64,000 nucleotides of DNA from Panicum virgatum (taxonomy: Eukaryota; Streptophyta; Magnoliopsida; Poales; Poaceae), in contig NC_053137.1 in assembly GCF_016808335.1 (NCBI RefSeq), positions 47,483,781 to 47,547,780 of the forward strand, written 5' to 3'. Below, piece after piece: positions 51,751 to 63,718 of the stretch (the first letter of the stretch is position 1; the number at the start of each line of letters is the position of its first letter). The translations under genes and the position numbers were made by a program. The notes beneath the pieces are model-generated. The model did not search any database. It saw nothing but the letters and a program-made list of their open reading frames with translations, and was not told the DNA's origin.

Positions 51751-54700
51751 CTACAAGAACACATATCCTTTTGCAGCTTCCTGATGTTGATTTCGCACAC
51801 ATTGATCTACCGAGTGTCCTGTAATTCCACAGCCGCTACATGTAGGCGGTTTCCTTGCCTTTTTTGTTGACGGGTCTCGACTTGGACAGTTTTGCATAGT
51901 GTGCTTGTCCCTTCGACAGATGCTGCAGAAACGGGGATGCCTCGAAAGCTTTTCATGACCAGCTTCTTGCCTCTTGTTAGTCGGACGCCCTTTTCTGTTC
52001 TTCCTTTTGGGTGCACGATTGGGAAATTTATCATATTCCTCTGCATTACCAATAGATTCTTCAACTGGAATTGCAGTATGTCCTAGCCCCAGTCCATCTT
52101 TATCTTTGCAAACTTCTGCTAGTGCTTCTATTCCATCATCGAGCACTTTCATCGCCATGGTGTGACTCTGTGCATTACTATCCCCCATGTTAACAAATTG
52201 AAGAGCTCTAAGCATAAGCGATGAATGTCTGTAGGTCTGAGCTAAAAGAGCTGGATTATCTCTGCGGTACTGACTTAAATCTGCTGGCAATATATGACGT
52301 GCATGCTTTGTCCATCTCTGCATTATCATGTTATCTGGTAGTTCATGAACACCAGTACTGATCATAACCTGCAACAAATAATTCCCAGCTTAACAAATTT
52401 TTACTACAGCATTGACCAGGTAAGAACTACGAACTGTGTAACTAAAAGATGGAGTAGACAGCTACGAACTCACCCTTAGAATGTGGCTGCAAGGCAACCC
52501 AAAATTATCAAATAAACCGCACTCGCATGAAAATTTTGTCCCACTGTCCAGCAATTGAACTGCGTACCGACCCTTACTCCACCTTTGTACTCGAGTGAGA
52601 TCATAATGCTCAGCAACGTACGCCTACCCTGGTACAACCTCCATAGCCCTATAGAACTCAGATTGCTCTTTCAGCTAAAAAAAAAGCGCAAAAACCTTAA
52701 GAGTGTAAACCTTGTATGTACTACTAGTGGCCCTCCAGTTGCAAGTTTCTTCAAATTCTGCATAAACATAAAAGTCAAAATAGATAATTGCAGTTGGTAC
52801 TTCAAACGAACTGCAGAATAAGCAAGGTTTGTGCCCTCACACTCACCAACTTATTTCATCTTTCCTCATAATTCTCATCTTCATCTCTTATGTACTGCAT
52901 TTTCAGGTACTGCTGCATAAACTGGCAGAGTGTGCATGCAGGTGATAGAATGTTCTTCAACATGTAGTTTGCGCTTTCGCTTCTCTGAGTGCTAGTCATC
53001 CTTGCACAGAAGACACCCTTGAAATAGCTTTTCACCCATTTGTGCCTAGTGTCGTATATCTGTGCCAAAAACGCATTGTTCTGCAGGCCATACTCTTTCA
53101 GCAGAGCGTCCCATGCACTTTCAAATTCCTCAATTGTCAGCATCTCATTCAACATCATGTGGAATTTATCTCTGAATTCCTTGATTCCTGTATACTTTTG
53201 CCCCAAACACTCTTTGACTCTCTTTAAAACATGCCATTTGCACCAACGGTGTACCGTGCCCAGCCATTCCTCAGCAATTGCCACTTCCATTGTGCGGCAT
53301 TGATCTGAAAAATGATCGTCCGTATTTTGGGGTCAGCTCTAATACAGAAGAATTAAGTAAAACATCGAGAATACACCAGTTAAACCGGGGCATAATACAC
53401 AGTTACCTGTTAATATTGTCTTCGGTTCTTTACCACCCATCAACAATGCAAACTCCCTGAAAACCCACTTGAAGCTTTCAATTTTCTCATTGGTCATAAG
53501 CACACCAGCAAAAAGCACTGTCTGAAAATGATTATTTACTCCTACAAATAACCCAAATGGCATGTCATAGAGGTTTGTCTTGAATGTTGTATCAAAACTG
53601 ACCACATCACCAAAATGCTCATACTGCATCCTGCTACGACTATTAGTCCACATTAAAGTTTTAATTCTGCCTTCATCATTTGTATCCACACTGTACAGAA
53701 ATCCAAGGTCATTTTTACGAAGATCACGTATCAAATCCAAAGTTTTTTTTAATATCATCCTCTGCCTGCTCACGGTTAATCTTCTGACAAACACTTTTCA
53801 AACACCTTTTCATTGCAGGCACATTTTGCATCGACCCAAAAAATTTCCAAGGATAGTATATAGCTTTGTTATACCTATGTTGTTCTCCCTCAACATACGG
53901 ATCAAATCTTTTGTGTATTTGTCTAGATGATGATGTGAAGGCCAGTGCTTCTTCTCACCACAGGTTTCAGATAATGGATGATTATGCTCGGAAATATGCT
54001 CTCCCACAATCCAACCATCATTTGATGTCCGATACAGACGCAACATTGCTTTACAGTTTGTTTTTGACGAGCTTGTCTTCACATTTGGGTCTGCATTCCC
54101 CTGGAAACAAACACAGAAGATCATCAGTAAATAGGTACCCTCATCGGCATAATCTTCCACCCCCCCTCCACCAACACCTAGTTGAGTTAATCTTCTACAA
54201 AAGTGAGTAACACAAAAAAATGTGGGATTACTTACACGGCAACTACAATAAAACTCCTGGCCCAACTGATATCTTTTTGTTCTGTTCTGATCATTTTTGC
54301 ACTTCTTCTCGGACCACCTCTTCTTCCCCCAACGTATTCCGAACCCACACTCCCATGAGTACAGGTTGTAGTACTCATAACCTTCATCACAATTATCAAA
54401 CTCAGTGCCAACTGTTGGGTTGATCACGTACCCATTCCGACGGTCTGCAAATTTCATGAGAGCTTGCTGCAGAGCACTTTGCTTCCCTGGGACAGGATCC
54501 CTGTACTCTGCTCCTTCAAATTTGGTATTCCTGTGCAAAGGATAAAAGACAATTTTACAGTCATTTCAAATGCTTCAAAAAAAACCTAAAAACAAGTGAA
54601 AGAGATTTTCCCTCGTACCGTTTCTTCCATGGCACTTGCTTACTTCGCATAGCTGGAACAATTGTCGACGACACCGTGTTGTTATCATCAGTTGTATCAT

Positions 54701-56387
54701 TTGCTATGCAGCAAACAGCTAAATGATTTCCTTCAGGAATAATGTTCAAGTCAAATGTATGCGTACCAGACCTGCTGCCCAACCATGTGTACAAAATGTG
54801 AAGATAGTTACCAACTTTGACCTTTTCATACTAAGTATGTACTGAGTCCAACTTTTGAACTAGAATCTTTTTTACCGGTGTTCTGCAGGGGTGTCAACAT
54901 CCAAGTCAATAGCATCAGATACATGCATCCTGTAATTACAAGAACACAAAAGGATCTAGTATCAGTAAACAGTCCTTACATCAAAGGCGGTCTCACTATG
55001 TAGCAACCAGTATTAACCCAAGAATCTAGAACCCTTGCCTTTCATTTGTGCCAGTATCATTTGGAGCGACAAAACCGCTCCCAAGCCCCACGCAGACTGA
55101 TGCAAGAGAAGCAATGCTGTTTATCTGATTAGGAGGACTACTTATGTGCCCCAGATAACTACAATCATAACCACCATCAGCATGTTTAAACTGCAGCTTC
55201 CTCAGTACATATGTGTCATTGTCTGCTCTACAGCGTCCTTGGGGAAACCTAGTGCTGAATTGTCAAGGACAAAGTTTCGTTTATAGCCTGTAACCTGAAT
55301 AACTAGCAATCTATGTAGTTGACAATGAGTCTGAAAGTACCTTGCACTGTCCTTGGTACTGGAACCACAGTCATGGCTCCCAAATGCAACCTCAAATCTG
55401 TACAGGATGACTATAAGAGGCAAACCAGTGGTATAAAACTTATATTCTACACTTAGAACTAAATTATTACATATATAATAACCAGGATGAATATAAGAGG
55501 CCAACCAGTGGTATAAATATGTGTTTCTTCACGTCATTGAGATTCGAAATAAATTACCGACCAATACAGATTTCTTACATGCGAATTAATCACCGTTCCA
55601 GAGACTAGAATTCATTACAGGGGGAGGGGGGCCGAGGTAGGTTCACCTTATTTTTTCGTCTGTTTGCGCAGCATTAGTTTTGTTTTGCTGAAGTTCGCTG
55701 ACCCCACTACCCACTTCGGTCGTTGGTACACTGAAAGTTGCACGGACTACTCAGTGCACACACGAAACAGAATTCCATAACTCCACAACATTGCGAATAA
55801 AATAAAAAATGTCATGCTCCGCTGCGACAGTTAGAGGTCCATACCTTGCACACGGGATGTTCAAATCGAACACCCCTAAATGTCCCGTGCTGCAGCTAGC
55901 TGTTGCACATGATTCGACCCTAGCATCGAACCAAATATCCTGAAATTTCATCTCATCGCTGCGGGTTCTGACCGCGTGGATGGATTCAGGGAGATAGAAT
56001 CAGAAATGACGAGATTATGCAGCAGAAATAACACAAGTACCCAAAGCAGTACTACCAACAAATGACTCCAAATTAGACTGATTCTTTCGTACAGAAACGT
56101 CACCTGGCATTTAACGGCATGGTCGAAGTGCTCGCCCCGCTCCAGACGGTCGGCAGCACCAATATGCTCTTCTGCTCAAACCGGGAAGTCGCATCGACCT
56201 CTCCAGGTGGTACCGACGAACCACGCCTCCCCATCGATCCCCTTCCTTGCTGTGAATCTGGCACACCTTTCTGATCCATCTTTTTGATCCTCTCCATACC
56301 AGCACAGAACTGTCTGCCTCCTTTCTGCAACGGATGGCATTCACCTTCCGTAGCCCCCCTAAGCAGTACCGATGGTACCGAGAACAC
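51751..56387 (-). pseudogene. FAR1/MULE-family transposase (broken)
   Basis: The gene belongs to the FAR1/FRS-related Mutator-like transposases. N-terminal exons (56.39-54.6 kb) include FDLNIPCA and FDLNIIPEG. A FAR1-type zinc domain follows (GYEYYNLYSWECGFGIRWGK ... HISEHNHPLS). The MULE DDE core has D in VVSFDTTF, D in the spliced TDQC and E in TQRSESANYM. A SWIM finger (FSCECGLFDNFGLPCSHI, 52481-52537) and two CCHC knuckles (CSICRRDKHTMQNC, CSGCGITGHSVDQC) complete it. It is inactive as read: a one-base loss in an A run at 53838-53843, a one-base gain in the T run 53743-53750, and stops at 52856-52858, 52675-52677 and 52624-52626. No terminal inverted repeats were found. Confidence 0.85.
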
Positions 56388-56412
56388 TTTTGGGTCGAGC
56401 GTGGAGGTATTC

Positions 56413-56431
56413 GGGGGGGGGGGGGGGGGGG
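56413..56431 (+). repeat. Homopolymer G19
   Basis: Nineteen consecutive G just upstream of the first transposase ORF. Confidence 0.95.
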
Positions 56432-56659
56432 TTGTTAAACAGATGAAGGCCTGATGTGTTTTTGAATTTTGAATCCACGCACCGGGATAATATTAATTTA
56501 TCGGACCGCCGGGGGAACATAAATCGTTTTCATTGGGGGGACGTCTTATCGTATATCATACGTATATGTATTATTCATCCTGTACGCGCCTGGCCTGTGT
56601 CAGTACGAACTGCACCGCCCCTGCCTCTACAACACATCTCGAGGTCCATATGGACGGTA

Positions 56660-57054
56660 AGGATGGATCTAAACATCCGAATTCTTAGAACAAATTTGAT
56701 ATTTTAAAATAGATATGTTTAAAATTTTATGCTAATATTTTTTTATATTATAAAGCATATTATTACACATAAGAATAAAATTTTGTATAGATTTTTTTAT
56801 GTATTATTTGCTCCCTACAATTAAAAAGGTGAAAAAAGATTTGAATCCGTATCTGATCCGTATTCGAATTTTTATATCTATTATTTGAGAATATATATGA
56901 TAAATTTGAGGTTTAGTTTTTATGAATCTTTACAAGATCAATGTTAAATACAAGGCTATGAATTTATATAGTAAATTTTATATCTTATTTGTCCATAATC
57001 GAAGAAAAATGACAAAAAATCTGACATTCGAATAAACATCCGAATCCATTCTGA
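56660..57054. mobile_element. AT-rich MITE with 10-bp flanking duplication (MULE-type?)
   Basis: ATGGACGGTA occurs at 56650-56659 and 57055-57064. The enclosed 395 bp has short inverted ends (AGGATGGATC and, from the other strand, AGAATGGATT) and a repeated AAACATCCGAAT near both ends. A 9-10 bp duplication suggests a Mutator-like MITE. Confidence 0.6.
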
Positions 57055-57576
57055 ATGGACGGTACAGATAACCCGTCTCCTGGTACTCTGGTCCTATAGA
57101 TCTTCGTCCGATTGGCATCGAGAACACGACTGAAACGGATGAGACTCCTCTGCAGCTGGCACTAGTCACTGACATTGACAGAGGGACCAAACCACTCGCA
57201 CTCGCACCCAAAACTCCACCGATCTCGCTCGTACGCCGGGCAAAATGGCAGAGGATCCATCCAACCAACGGCCGGTGGGCCAGGCGAGCAGCACCACCAG
57301 ACCTGCGCCGGACGGAACGAAACCGGCTGCGGCTCACCGTCTCACCGAAACCGAACCCCACGCGGCGTCGCCCCGCCCGCCCTAATAAAAAAAATTGACA
57401 GTACAGGTAGGACCCAACCAACACAAGAGACGCCCGGCGCCCCGGCCCACAGCAGGGAGAGCATCGCGATTCACACCAGCGCGAGAAGGGGGGCACAGGA
57501 AGAGGAGACGCCGCCGCCGCAGCCGCCGAACCACCCCGAGCCGAGTCCCGCTCCCCCGCCCGCCGCCGCCGCCCGC

Positions 57577-58947
57577 ATGGCACCGAAGCGCCCGGCCTCG
57601 CCCGCCGCGCCGCCGTCGGGTTCCGCGTCCGAGGCCTCCGACGCGGAGGCGGACGCGCCCCTGCACCACCCGTCCTCCCCGTCGCCGTCCAAGACGCCGC
57701 CGCCGCCCAACCCTAACCCTAAGTCGCCCGCCGCCGCGCCCGCCTTGGTGGCGGAGGACTCCGCCGCGGCCGGATCCGACTCCGGGGCCGCCTACGACTC
57801 CGACGCCGGCCACCGCCCCGCGCTCCGGAAGGCGGGCGCCGTGGCGTCGCCGTCGCCGTCGCGCAAGCCCAGGAGCCCCAGGCCGCGCTCGCCCTCGCGC
57901 TCCCGCTCCCGCTCCCGCTCCCCGGACGCCGCCTCCGAGTCCGACGGTGCGGCCTCCGACGCCGAACCCGCCGCCGGCGACGGCGCCGACTCCGCCGACG
58001 ACGGCAACGCCTCGCCGCTCCCGCCCCCGCGCGGGTCCCGCGGGGAGGCCGCCGCCATCAAGCCCCTCAGCTCGCGCCCCATGGACCCGCCGCGCCGCCC
58101 CACGGTCCCCTCCTTCACGGAGCCGCGCCCCAAGCGCCCCCGCAGCGTCGCCGTCCCGTCCTCCGAGGAGCAGCTCAAGAGGCCGTCGAGGCTCTGGAGC
58201 CTCGCCGACGAGCTCGTCATCCTGCGCGGCCTGGCGGCGTACCGGGCCAGGCGTGGCGTTCTCCCCGGCTCCATGCATGACATTGCTAAGCTCCAAGGCC
58301 AAATCCAGAGCGAGCTTAGCGTTCAGGTGTCCCCCACGCAGGTCAGTGACAAGGTACGGCGTCTCAAGCAGAAGTACAACCTATTTGCATCCCGTGCCAA
58401 GAACGGGCGGGACCCAGACTTTCCCACCTCGCATGACCGCAGTGTCTTTGAGCTTGGCAAGAGGGTTTGGGGGCCAACTACTAGTGCTGCTGGAGGAAAT
58501 GCTGCTGGTGATGGATATGAGATTGTTGGTGTTGGTGGTGGTGGTGGTGAGAGTGAAGAGGAACGTGAGATTGGAGAGTGCGATGAGGATGTGGAGAGTG
58601 AAGGGGATGAACGTGCCCGCAAGAACAGGAGGTTGAAGCCAATCGCTATGGCAAATGGAAACGCAACTGGGTTTGGGGCTGTGAATAACAATAGCAGGGG
58701 GGGATTTGATTTTGAGAAGGGGAAGGATGCATATCCATACCTTTGGGAAACCGTTGAGGATCTGTCGAAGGAGCACCCGAATGGGGTGGCATTCAAGAAG
58801 GCCTTTGAGTTGATTGAAGGCCCCAAAGCTCGTGGGATGGAGGAAAAGCTGCGGAAGTTCAGGTTGACAGAGATCAGACACCAGCTGCGTAGGATGGAAC
58901 TGATGAAGGAGACAGTGAAGATGGTGCTTGATGCGCTTGAGGGTTGA
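57577..58947 (+). CDS. GeBP/STOREKEEPER-family transcription factor
   Basis: A 456-aa intronless gene encoding a nuclear DNA-binding regulator. Residues 1-200 are low-complexity, rich in Ser, Pro, Ala and Asp, with an SR-like stretch (SRSRSRSRSP) and a basic PRPKRPRS that can serve as nuclear signal. The DUF573 domain is at about 206-305: RLWSLADELVILRGLAAYR, SPTQVSDKVRRLKQKY and SVFELGKRVWG, a non-canonical Myb-like fold. An acidic region (ESEEEREIGECDEDVESEGD) and a C-terminal helical domain with leucine heptads (LRKFRLTEIRHQLRRMELMK) follow, as usual in the family. The start at 57577 is chosen for its MAPKRP beginning and good context; the frame stays open upstream without family resemblance. 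Arabidopsis members act in trichome and hormone signalling; the role of this one is unknown. Confidence 0.92.
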   Translation: MAPKRPASPAAPPSGSASEASDAEADAPLHHPSSPSPSKTPPPPNPNPKSPAAAPALVAEDSAAAGSDSGAAYDSDAGHRPALRKAGAVASPSPSRKPRSPRPRSPSRSRSRSRSPDAASESDGAASDAEPAAGDGADSADDGNASPLPPPRGSRGEAAAIKPLSSRPMDPPRRPTVPSFTEPRPKRPRSVAVPSSEEQLKRPSRLWSLADELVILRGLAAYRARRGVLPGSMHDIAKLQGQIQSELSVQVSPTQVSDKVRRLKQKYNLFASRAKNGRDPDFPTSHDRSVFELGKRVWGPTTSAAGGNAAGDGYEIVGVGGGGGESEEEREIGECDEDVESEGDERARKNRRLKPIAMANGNATGFGAVNNNSRGGFDFEKGKDAYPYLWETVEDLSKEHPNGVAFKKAFELIEGPKARGMEEKLRKFRLTEIRHQLRRMELMKETVKMVLDALEG

Positions 58948-61113
58948 CTAAGGAGTTATGGGTGATCTTTTGGTGGGTGAGTAGTGCAATGTTAAAAGGA
59001 GCAATCAGTGTCTTATTTTGTTTCTAGATAGAGCTTCTGTGGCTGAATTACTTAACTTTTGTGGTCAAGGTGCACTTGGCAAATTGAGAATCTAGGTGTA
59101 GAGCAAGGAGTTATGGTGTTCTTATTGTTCTTGGTGGATCATTGTATTTTGTGTCGCTTAGGTGCTAACTTACGGTTATATGGTATACAACAATTTCTAT
59201 ATTTACCTAAGTTTGGTACTTCGGTTTTGATGCGTCTTCTTTGTGAATGTTTTTTCTACCTTGCTTCCCTTTATCGTGATCTTTGACCATCATGCTTTGT
59301 GTTTAGGCTTCAGTGTCATGATTCAGGACCTATTGGATTTAGGTTGGTTTTCATATTGGGAATGTTTGGATCTTGCTATCTCTTGGAGAAAGTCCAACAA
59401 ACTGTTTTATTGCAATAGGAGGATTAATTTTAGATGGTTTTGTGGTGAGTATAAAACCAGATTGAAGCTTCAAATTTGATGAACTTGTGTTCTTGGACAG
59501 AATAGTTTCTTTTTTATGAAGAAAGCATGTAAATCCTTTACCAAAAACCATCCTGATTAGGATAACTCAGTGTAGTCTGGAATTGCATCTTAGTTTTATA
59601 GATTTTTATTTCTATATATCTGTGTGCCTATGCGCCTCAGACCCTCAGTAAATGGGACTGGATTATACAGAGGTCCATGGCGATTGGTTATGACTAATGT
59701 GTTTTTGTTAGCTTATTTCTTCCTGCATCTTGTTTTTATAGTTGCGAGAATCAGGCTATATTTGGTTTCCTATTGCTTTCAAGCTCAAATTTCCTTTCAT
59801 ATTCTTGTGATCATGATGTGAGTCATTATCATCGTACACCTTGAGCGGGCTCTTATTCTTCAGTTCAACGTCACTGTTGATTTTGGTCCATACGTGTAAA
59901 GTTTGCTGACGCATATTCTACCAAATAAGCATCTTTTATGGTGGCAAACAAGTCGATGAAAATCTGAAACTTGACCAACTCCTGGCCTTTCTTGATGTGG
60001 GTTGCGGAGTGCTGTCACGCTGAGGATTGTAATTGTGTTTCGTACATCTTCTGATTTTAGGCCGGCCGAAAATAGAGTTAAAGCACAGCGGATCTTGGTG
60101 TCGATCAACGCGTCCCTCTGAACAGGACGCCGTACTGACCATGACTACCTATGGGTGTTTGGATTTGTTTTTTTTTTGAAGAAAAGTGTTAGAATTTTGA
60201 TGCGATATTTACGATGTGAAATGTGATTGTCCGCTATGAGGTCTTATGAGTTCCAAAAAAAAAAAACAGTAGTAAGCATGGCACTGTGGCAGCTTCACGG
60301 GATCGGCTGTTCATTCCCACGATTTCAAGCGAAACCACAGAAACAATATGGCACGAGGAGCAGAGGGCGGGGGGGGCGCGGCCTGGCCCTGACGAAGACA
60401 CACACAGCCGCACTTGCACGCTCAGACAAGGCCCAAGGAGAAGCAGCCATACCAAGTCAACCGCTGAGAAGAGAACTAAAAAAAGACAAGCAGATTCCTG
60501 CACCACCCAAGGCCTTCCCTCGCAGGATAATTCACGGGGATGCTGAGAAGAGAACTCAAAAAAGACAAGCAGATTCCTGGGATGGTCGGTTTCTCCATCC
60601 AATGCGCCCCATCTGCGGGTGCCACAGATAGCTCGCAGATGGACGCAGCGTGGTGACTGGTGTGATGTGGTTCGAACTTGAATCAGATAATTCAAGCTCC
60701 AAATTTCAACGTTTACAGGAAGCTAACCCTGTAGCTTTCTGACAGTATAATCAATAAAAGCAGAAAAGGCAAGAGATCCGACGGCCCTCAAATCGTGCAT
60801 TTCTATTTCTGAACGAGAACAGAAGAAACAGTTTTATCATACAATGGAGAGGGATGCACAGGAGCAATGCATCACGACACAATAGAGGCTAAAATGAAGT
60901 ATGAACAACAGCCCCACACCATTCAACCGGCACAATATCAGTGCTCTTGAATTAAATCAATCAACGACTAACAGTATGCTTCGTCTCAACATGAGGACCG
61001 GACATTCCCTGAGAACATATGAAGATTTCAGGTCAGAAATTTGAATCTACAGGGGATCAAGTCAGGGATTCATGTAAGGCTCCCTGCAGTATCAACATAG
61101 ACAGGTCCAGACA
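58948..61113. other. Intergenic between the GeBP-type gene and the DUF1644 gene
   Basis: Begins with the 3' UTR of the GeBP-type gene, then AT-rich DNA without coding pattern. At 60.46-60.58 kb a segment containing GAGAAGAGAACT and AAAAAAGACAAGCAGATTCC occurs twice, about 79 bp apart. The last ~100 bp should be the 3' UTR of the DUF1644 gene. Confidence 0.55.
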
Positions 61114-61828
61114 TCACGGATCAGTAGACTCTGCGTTACCACTTCGCAGTGAACTATCGCTTGTAGCACCACCACGATGGTCACCACCTTCACCCCAATA
61201 AGACGCCATAAGCTCGTCTAATTGCAGCATAGCAGATAATAGTCTTCGCAGCAATGGTGAAGTCGTTGAACAGATCATATCTTGCAATGAACTTCGAAAC
61301 AGAAGCCGCTTCCATCTGAAGGCATGCAAGGGGTCCACAGCCCGCGGATTTGCAGAAGGGTGCTTCTTTTTGACATGCTTGCAGAGCTCTCTGTATGTGC
61401 CCATGTATGAACAGCCATCTTGCATGCAGCTTCTCCTCTTGTGATTCAGCTTCTTCCGAGCAGGCTCAACTAATGTGTATTCCTTAACATCACCACGGCA
61501 AAGAGGACATGCAAGCTCTATTGCGTCTGGATCCTTAGAGCTTTCTTTTCTGCATGACTCTACAAGCTGATCAAGACAATTTGAGAGCTCGAAGTTGGAG
61601 GCACAGACATATGGACGGCAGCCATTGTCATGAGACGAACAGAGTAGAAGAACAGCATTGTGTGGGAACTCCATGCATACTGGACAGGTTGCTTCTGCCC
61701 ATGCACATTTCTCTGTTGTTGTAATGGCTGGCGACCCTCTTGAAGATGCAATGACTGCTGAGTTTCTGATTATGTGATGATTTGGGCTGACGAGATGAAC
61801 TTCTCTTGTTCCTCATGTACTTGGTCAT
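61114..61828 (-). CDS. DUF1644 zinc-finger protein, with a frame break near the N-terminus
   Basis: The minus strand encodes a DUF1644 protein: a RING-like cysteine array (ATCPVCMEFPHNAVLLLCSS, CRPYVCASNF, ACPLCRGDVKEYTLVEPAR) and a second zinc-binding part (RSCMQDGCSYMGTYRELCKH, VKKKHPSANPRAVDP). The C-terminus ends GNAESTDP. Rice members are linked to stress responses; the biochemical role is not established. The expected N-terminus MTKYMRNKRSSSRQ (61828) lies in a different frame from the CPVC motif. The switch must occur around 61.73-61.76 kb, by an unrecognised intron or a 1-2 base indel. A 5' UTR intron acceptor (TTTTCAG) lies directly before the ATG. Confidence 0.8.
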
Positions 61829-63497
61829 TCTGAAAACTGTAAGATGTCATGAAGCCTATCGAAAGAAAATTCACATTGTCTATACTACAACAAAAAACCG
61901 AATGAACCTGGCTGACAGTATGATTGTAAGAACATGGAGTCAAGGACATTTTTTTCTTAATTGTTCTGACCTCTTCATAAATGGATTAGAGACCTACCCC
62001 TTGGTCGACAATCGAGAAGCATAGCTCAATAATAAATCAAACAGAGACTTTTTACATTTAGTTTTTTATCCGGATTATTATTCTATACAAGCATGGAATA
62101 GAAGTTGAACATTGGTACTACCTCGTTCACAAATAATATGTTTTAATTAAATTACAGAACAATTCAAACACTTACAAGTTAGAAAAAAGTCGAACAGAAT
62201 GTTTTGATCACAAACTCAATGGATACTGTTACTGCTAAATTTTGAACCTCTTGATTTGGTTCAGTACAAGTTCCAGTAGGATAATATCAGATGTACTCCT
62301 ATTTGACATGTGCACACCAGAGATACATAATGGTTTTCACCGCAGATATTGCCAAAGGTAATCTTTGATTTTCCTAATCCTAGCAAACCCAGAAAAATGT
62401 ACAACTTGGATATTTATTGTTGCTATTAGATAAGAAATGACATTTCGAACAGAGCAAATTTAATGCACGGAGTAGTTCCATTTCCATCACATCCTTACCA
62501 CATGAGTGAATGTGCCTAATGTGGGACCTCTACTGAAATGTCCTGTCTCTTGTAGGAATGCAGAGACTAACTCAAAATGATATGAACGTTAAAATAACTT
62601 CAGCATGATTGCAGAAACATGGATTTTACATGAAGCCTAAATAGATATATGTATCACTCATCACTTCATCAGCAGTGACACATAAGAGAACAATCAAGGC
62701 GCTGAAGTCCCAGCACACAGGCATATGGGTACATGTAAAATATTCTATCTGAAATTCTAAAAAGTATCTTTACACTAACAAAGCATGGTGTACAATGTTA
62801 TCAGAACAGGAAACCAAGCAAGGCGTAGACATTAATACATTATGATTATCGTAGCAGCAAGATTGATCATTCTACTGGACGTCTACTCAAATTTAAGAAT
62901 GTATACATAACAAGTTCAAAATCGTATGAAAAATCCAGAGAAGCTTCTTCAGCATTATTAAGTGACATATATTTTACTATAAAGTCTACATTAATATCAG
63001 CACCAGCAGGCCAGCAGTAACACCGAACAAGAAAAATAAAGAGCCCACTCCTGTGATGTCTAAAGATAACCACATATATTCTTTAAAACACAACATCTAG
63101 AATTCCTCACATTATCGATAACGATCTAAAACACTATTACTACAGGAAACATCTCGGCAGCAAATCTTGGCACGCTATTGGAATTGGGGGGAAAGCCCTC
63201 TTCCAAAGCCCTAAGCTTGAGAAATTACAACACGCAGTCGTATCCAAGAAACGCCAAACGCAGTCATTCTTCGAGCCGAATCGATCGGTTCGTCGGCGTC
63301 AAGAACAAGGGCCGGCCACCAGATCACCTAATTCAATCGCCAAATGGAAGCAGCATCGTGCACAACGGCCAAAGAACCTCAAGAAAGCAAACACCTTTTG
63401 TAGGTATAAACGAAGAGCAGGCGGAGCAAAGATTGCAAGAAGACGCAAGAACCCGAGTTAAAGCTACAGAGATTTGAAAAGGGAATCGCGCGGGTAC
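61829..63497 (-). other. Probable 5' UTR intron of the DUF1644 gene
   Basis: The acceptor TTTTCAG ends at 61830 next to the ATG. A plausible donor, AAG followed by GTACCC, is at 63497. The 1.67 kb between is AT-rich and non-coding. A CTACCTCGTTCACAAATAAT-like stretch at 62120 resembles the end of a Stowaway MITE. Confidence 0.45.
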
Positions 63498-63718
63498 CTT
63501 GCTGCTTCCAAGAGGCAAGCCCTGGCGGCTGCTCGGCGGCGGCGACGACGACCGGGAGGGAAGGAGGGAAGGATGGGCGCTGCGGTGGCGGCGGCGGCGG
63601 CGGCCCTGGGAGGCCTCGAATCCGAGCGAGCCTGCTCGGTGCTCGGGGCCGTGCCGCGGGGGTTGCGTTTTGAGAGAAGCCGTCGCCTGTCAAGTCGCCG
63701 GCTATGGCGTGGCGTGGG
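63498..63718 (-). promoter_or_regulatory. GC-rich leader and promoter of the DUF1644 gene
   Basis: A CpG-rich, GC-repeat-rich segment (GGC/GGA runs) next to the proposed donor at 63497. It resembles a grass 5' UTR. The ORFs on both strands are compositional. Confidence 0.4.

Noticed and set aside
38068..57130. GGCATCGAGAACACGA occurs at both 38068 and 57115, flanking the MULE block
   Set aside because: About one 16-bp match is expected by chance in a window this size, and no terminal repeats lie next to it.
57175..57576. Upstream extension of the GeBP-type ORF
   Set aside because: Open by chance through GC-rich leader; family proteins begin near MAPKRP.
57705..57722. Telomere-like AACCCTAACCCTAA
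   Set aside because: It encodes Asn-Pro repeats within the GeBP-type protein and has only two units.
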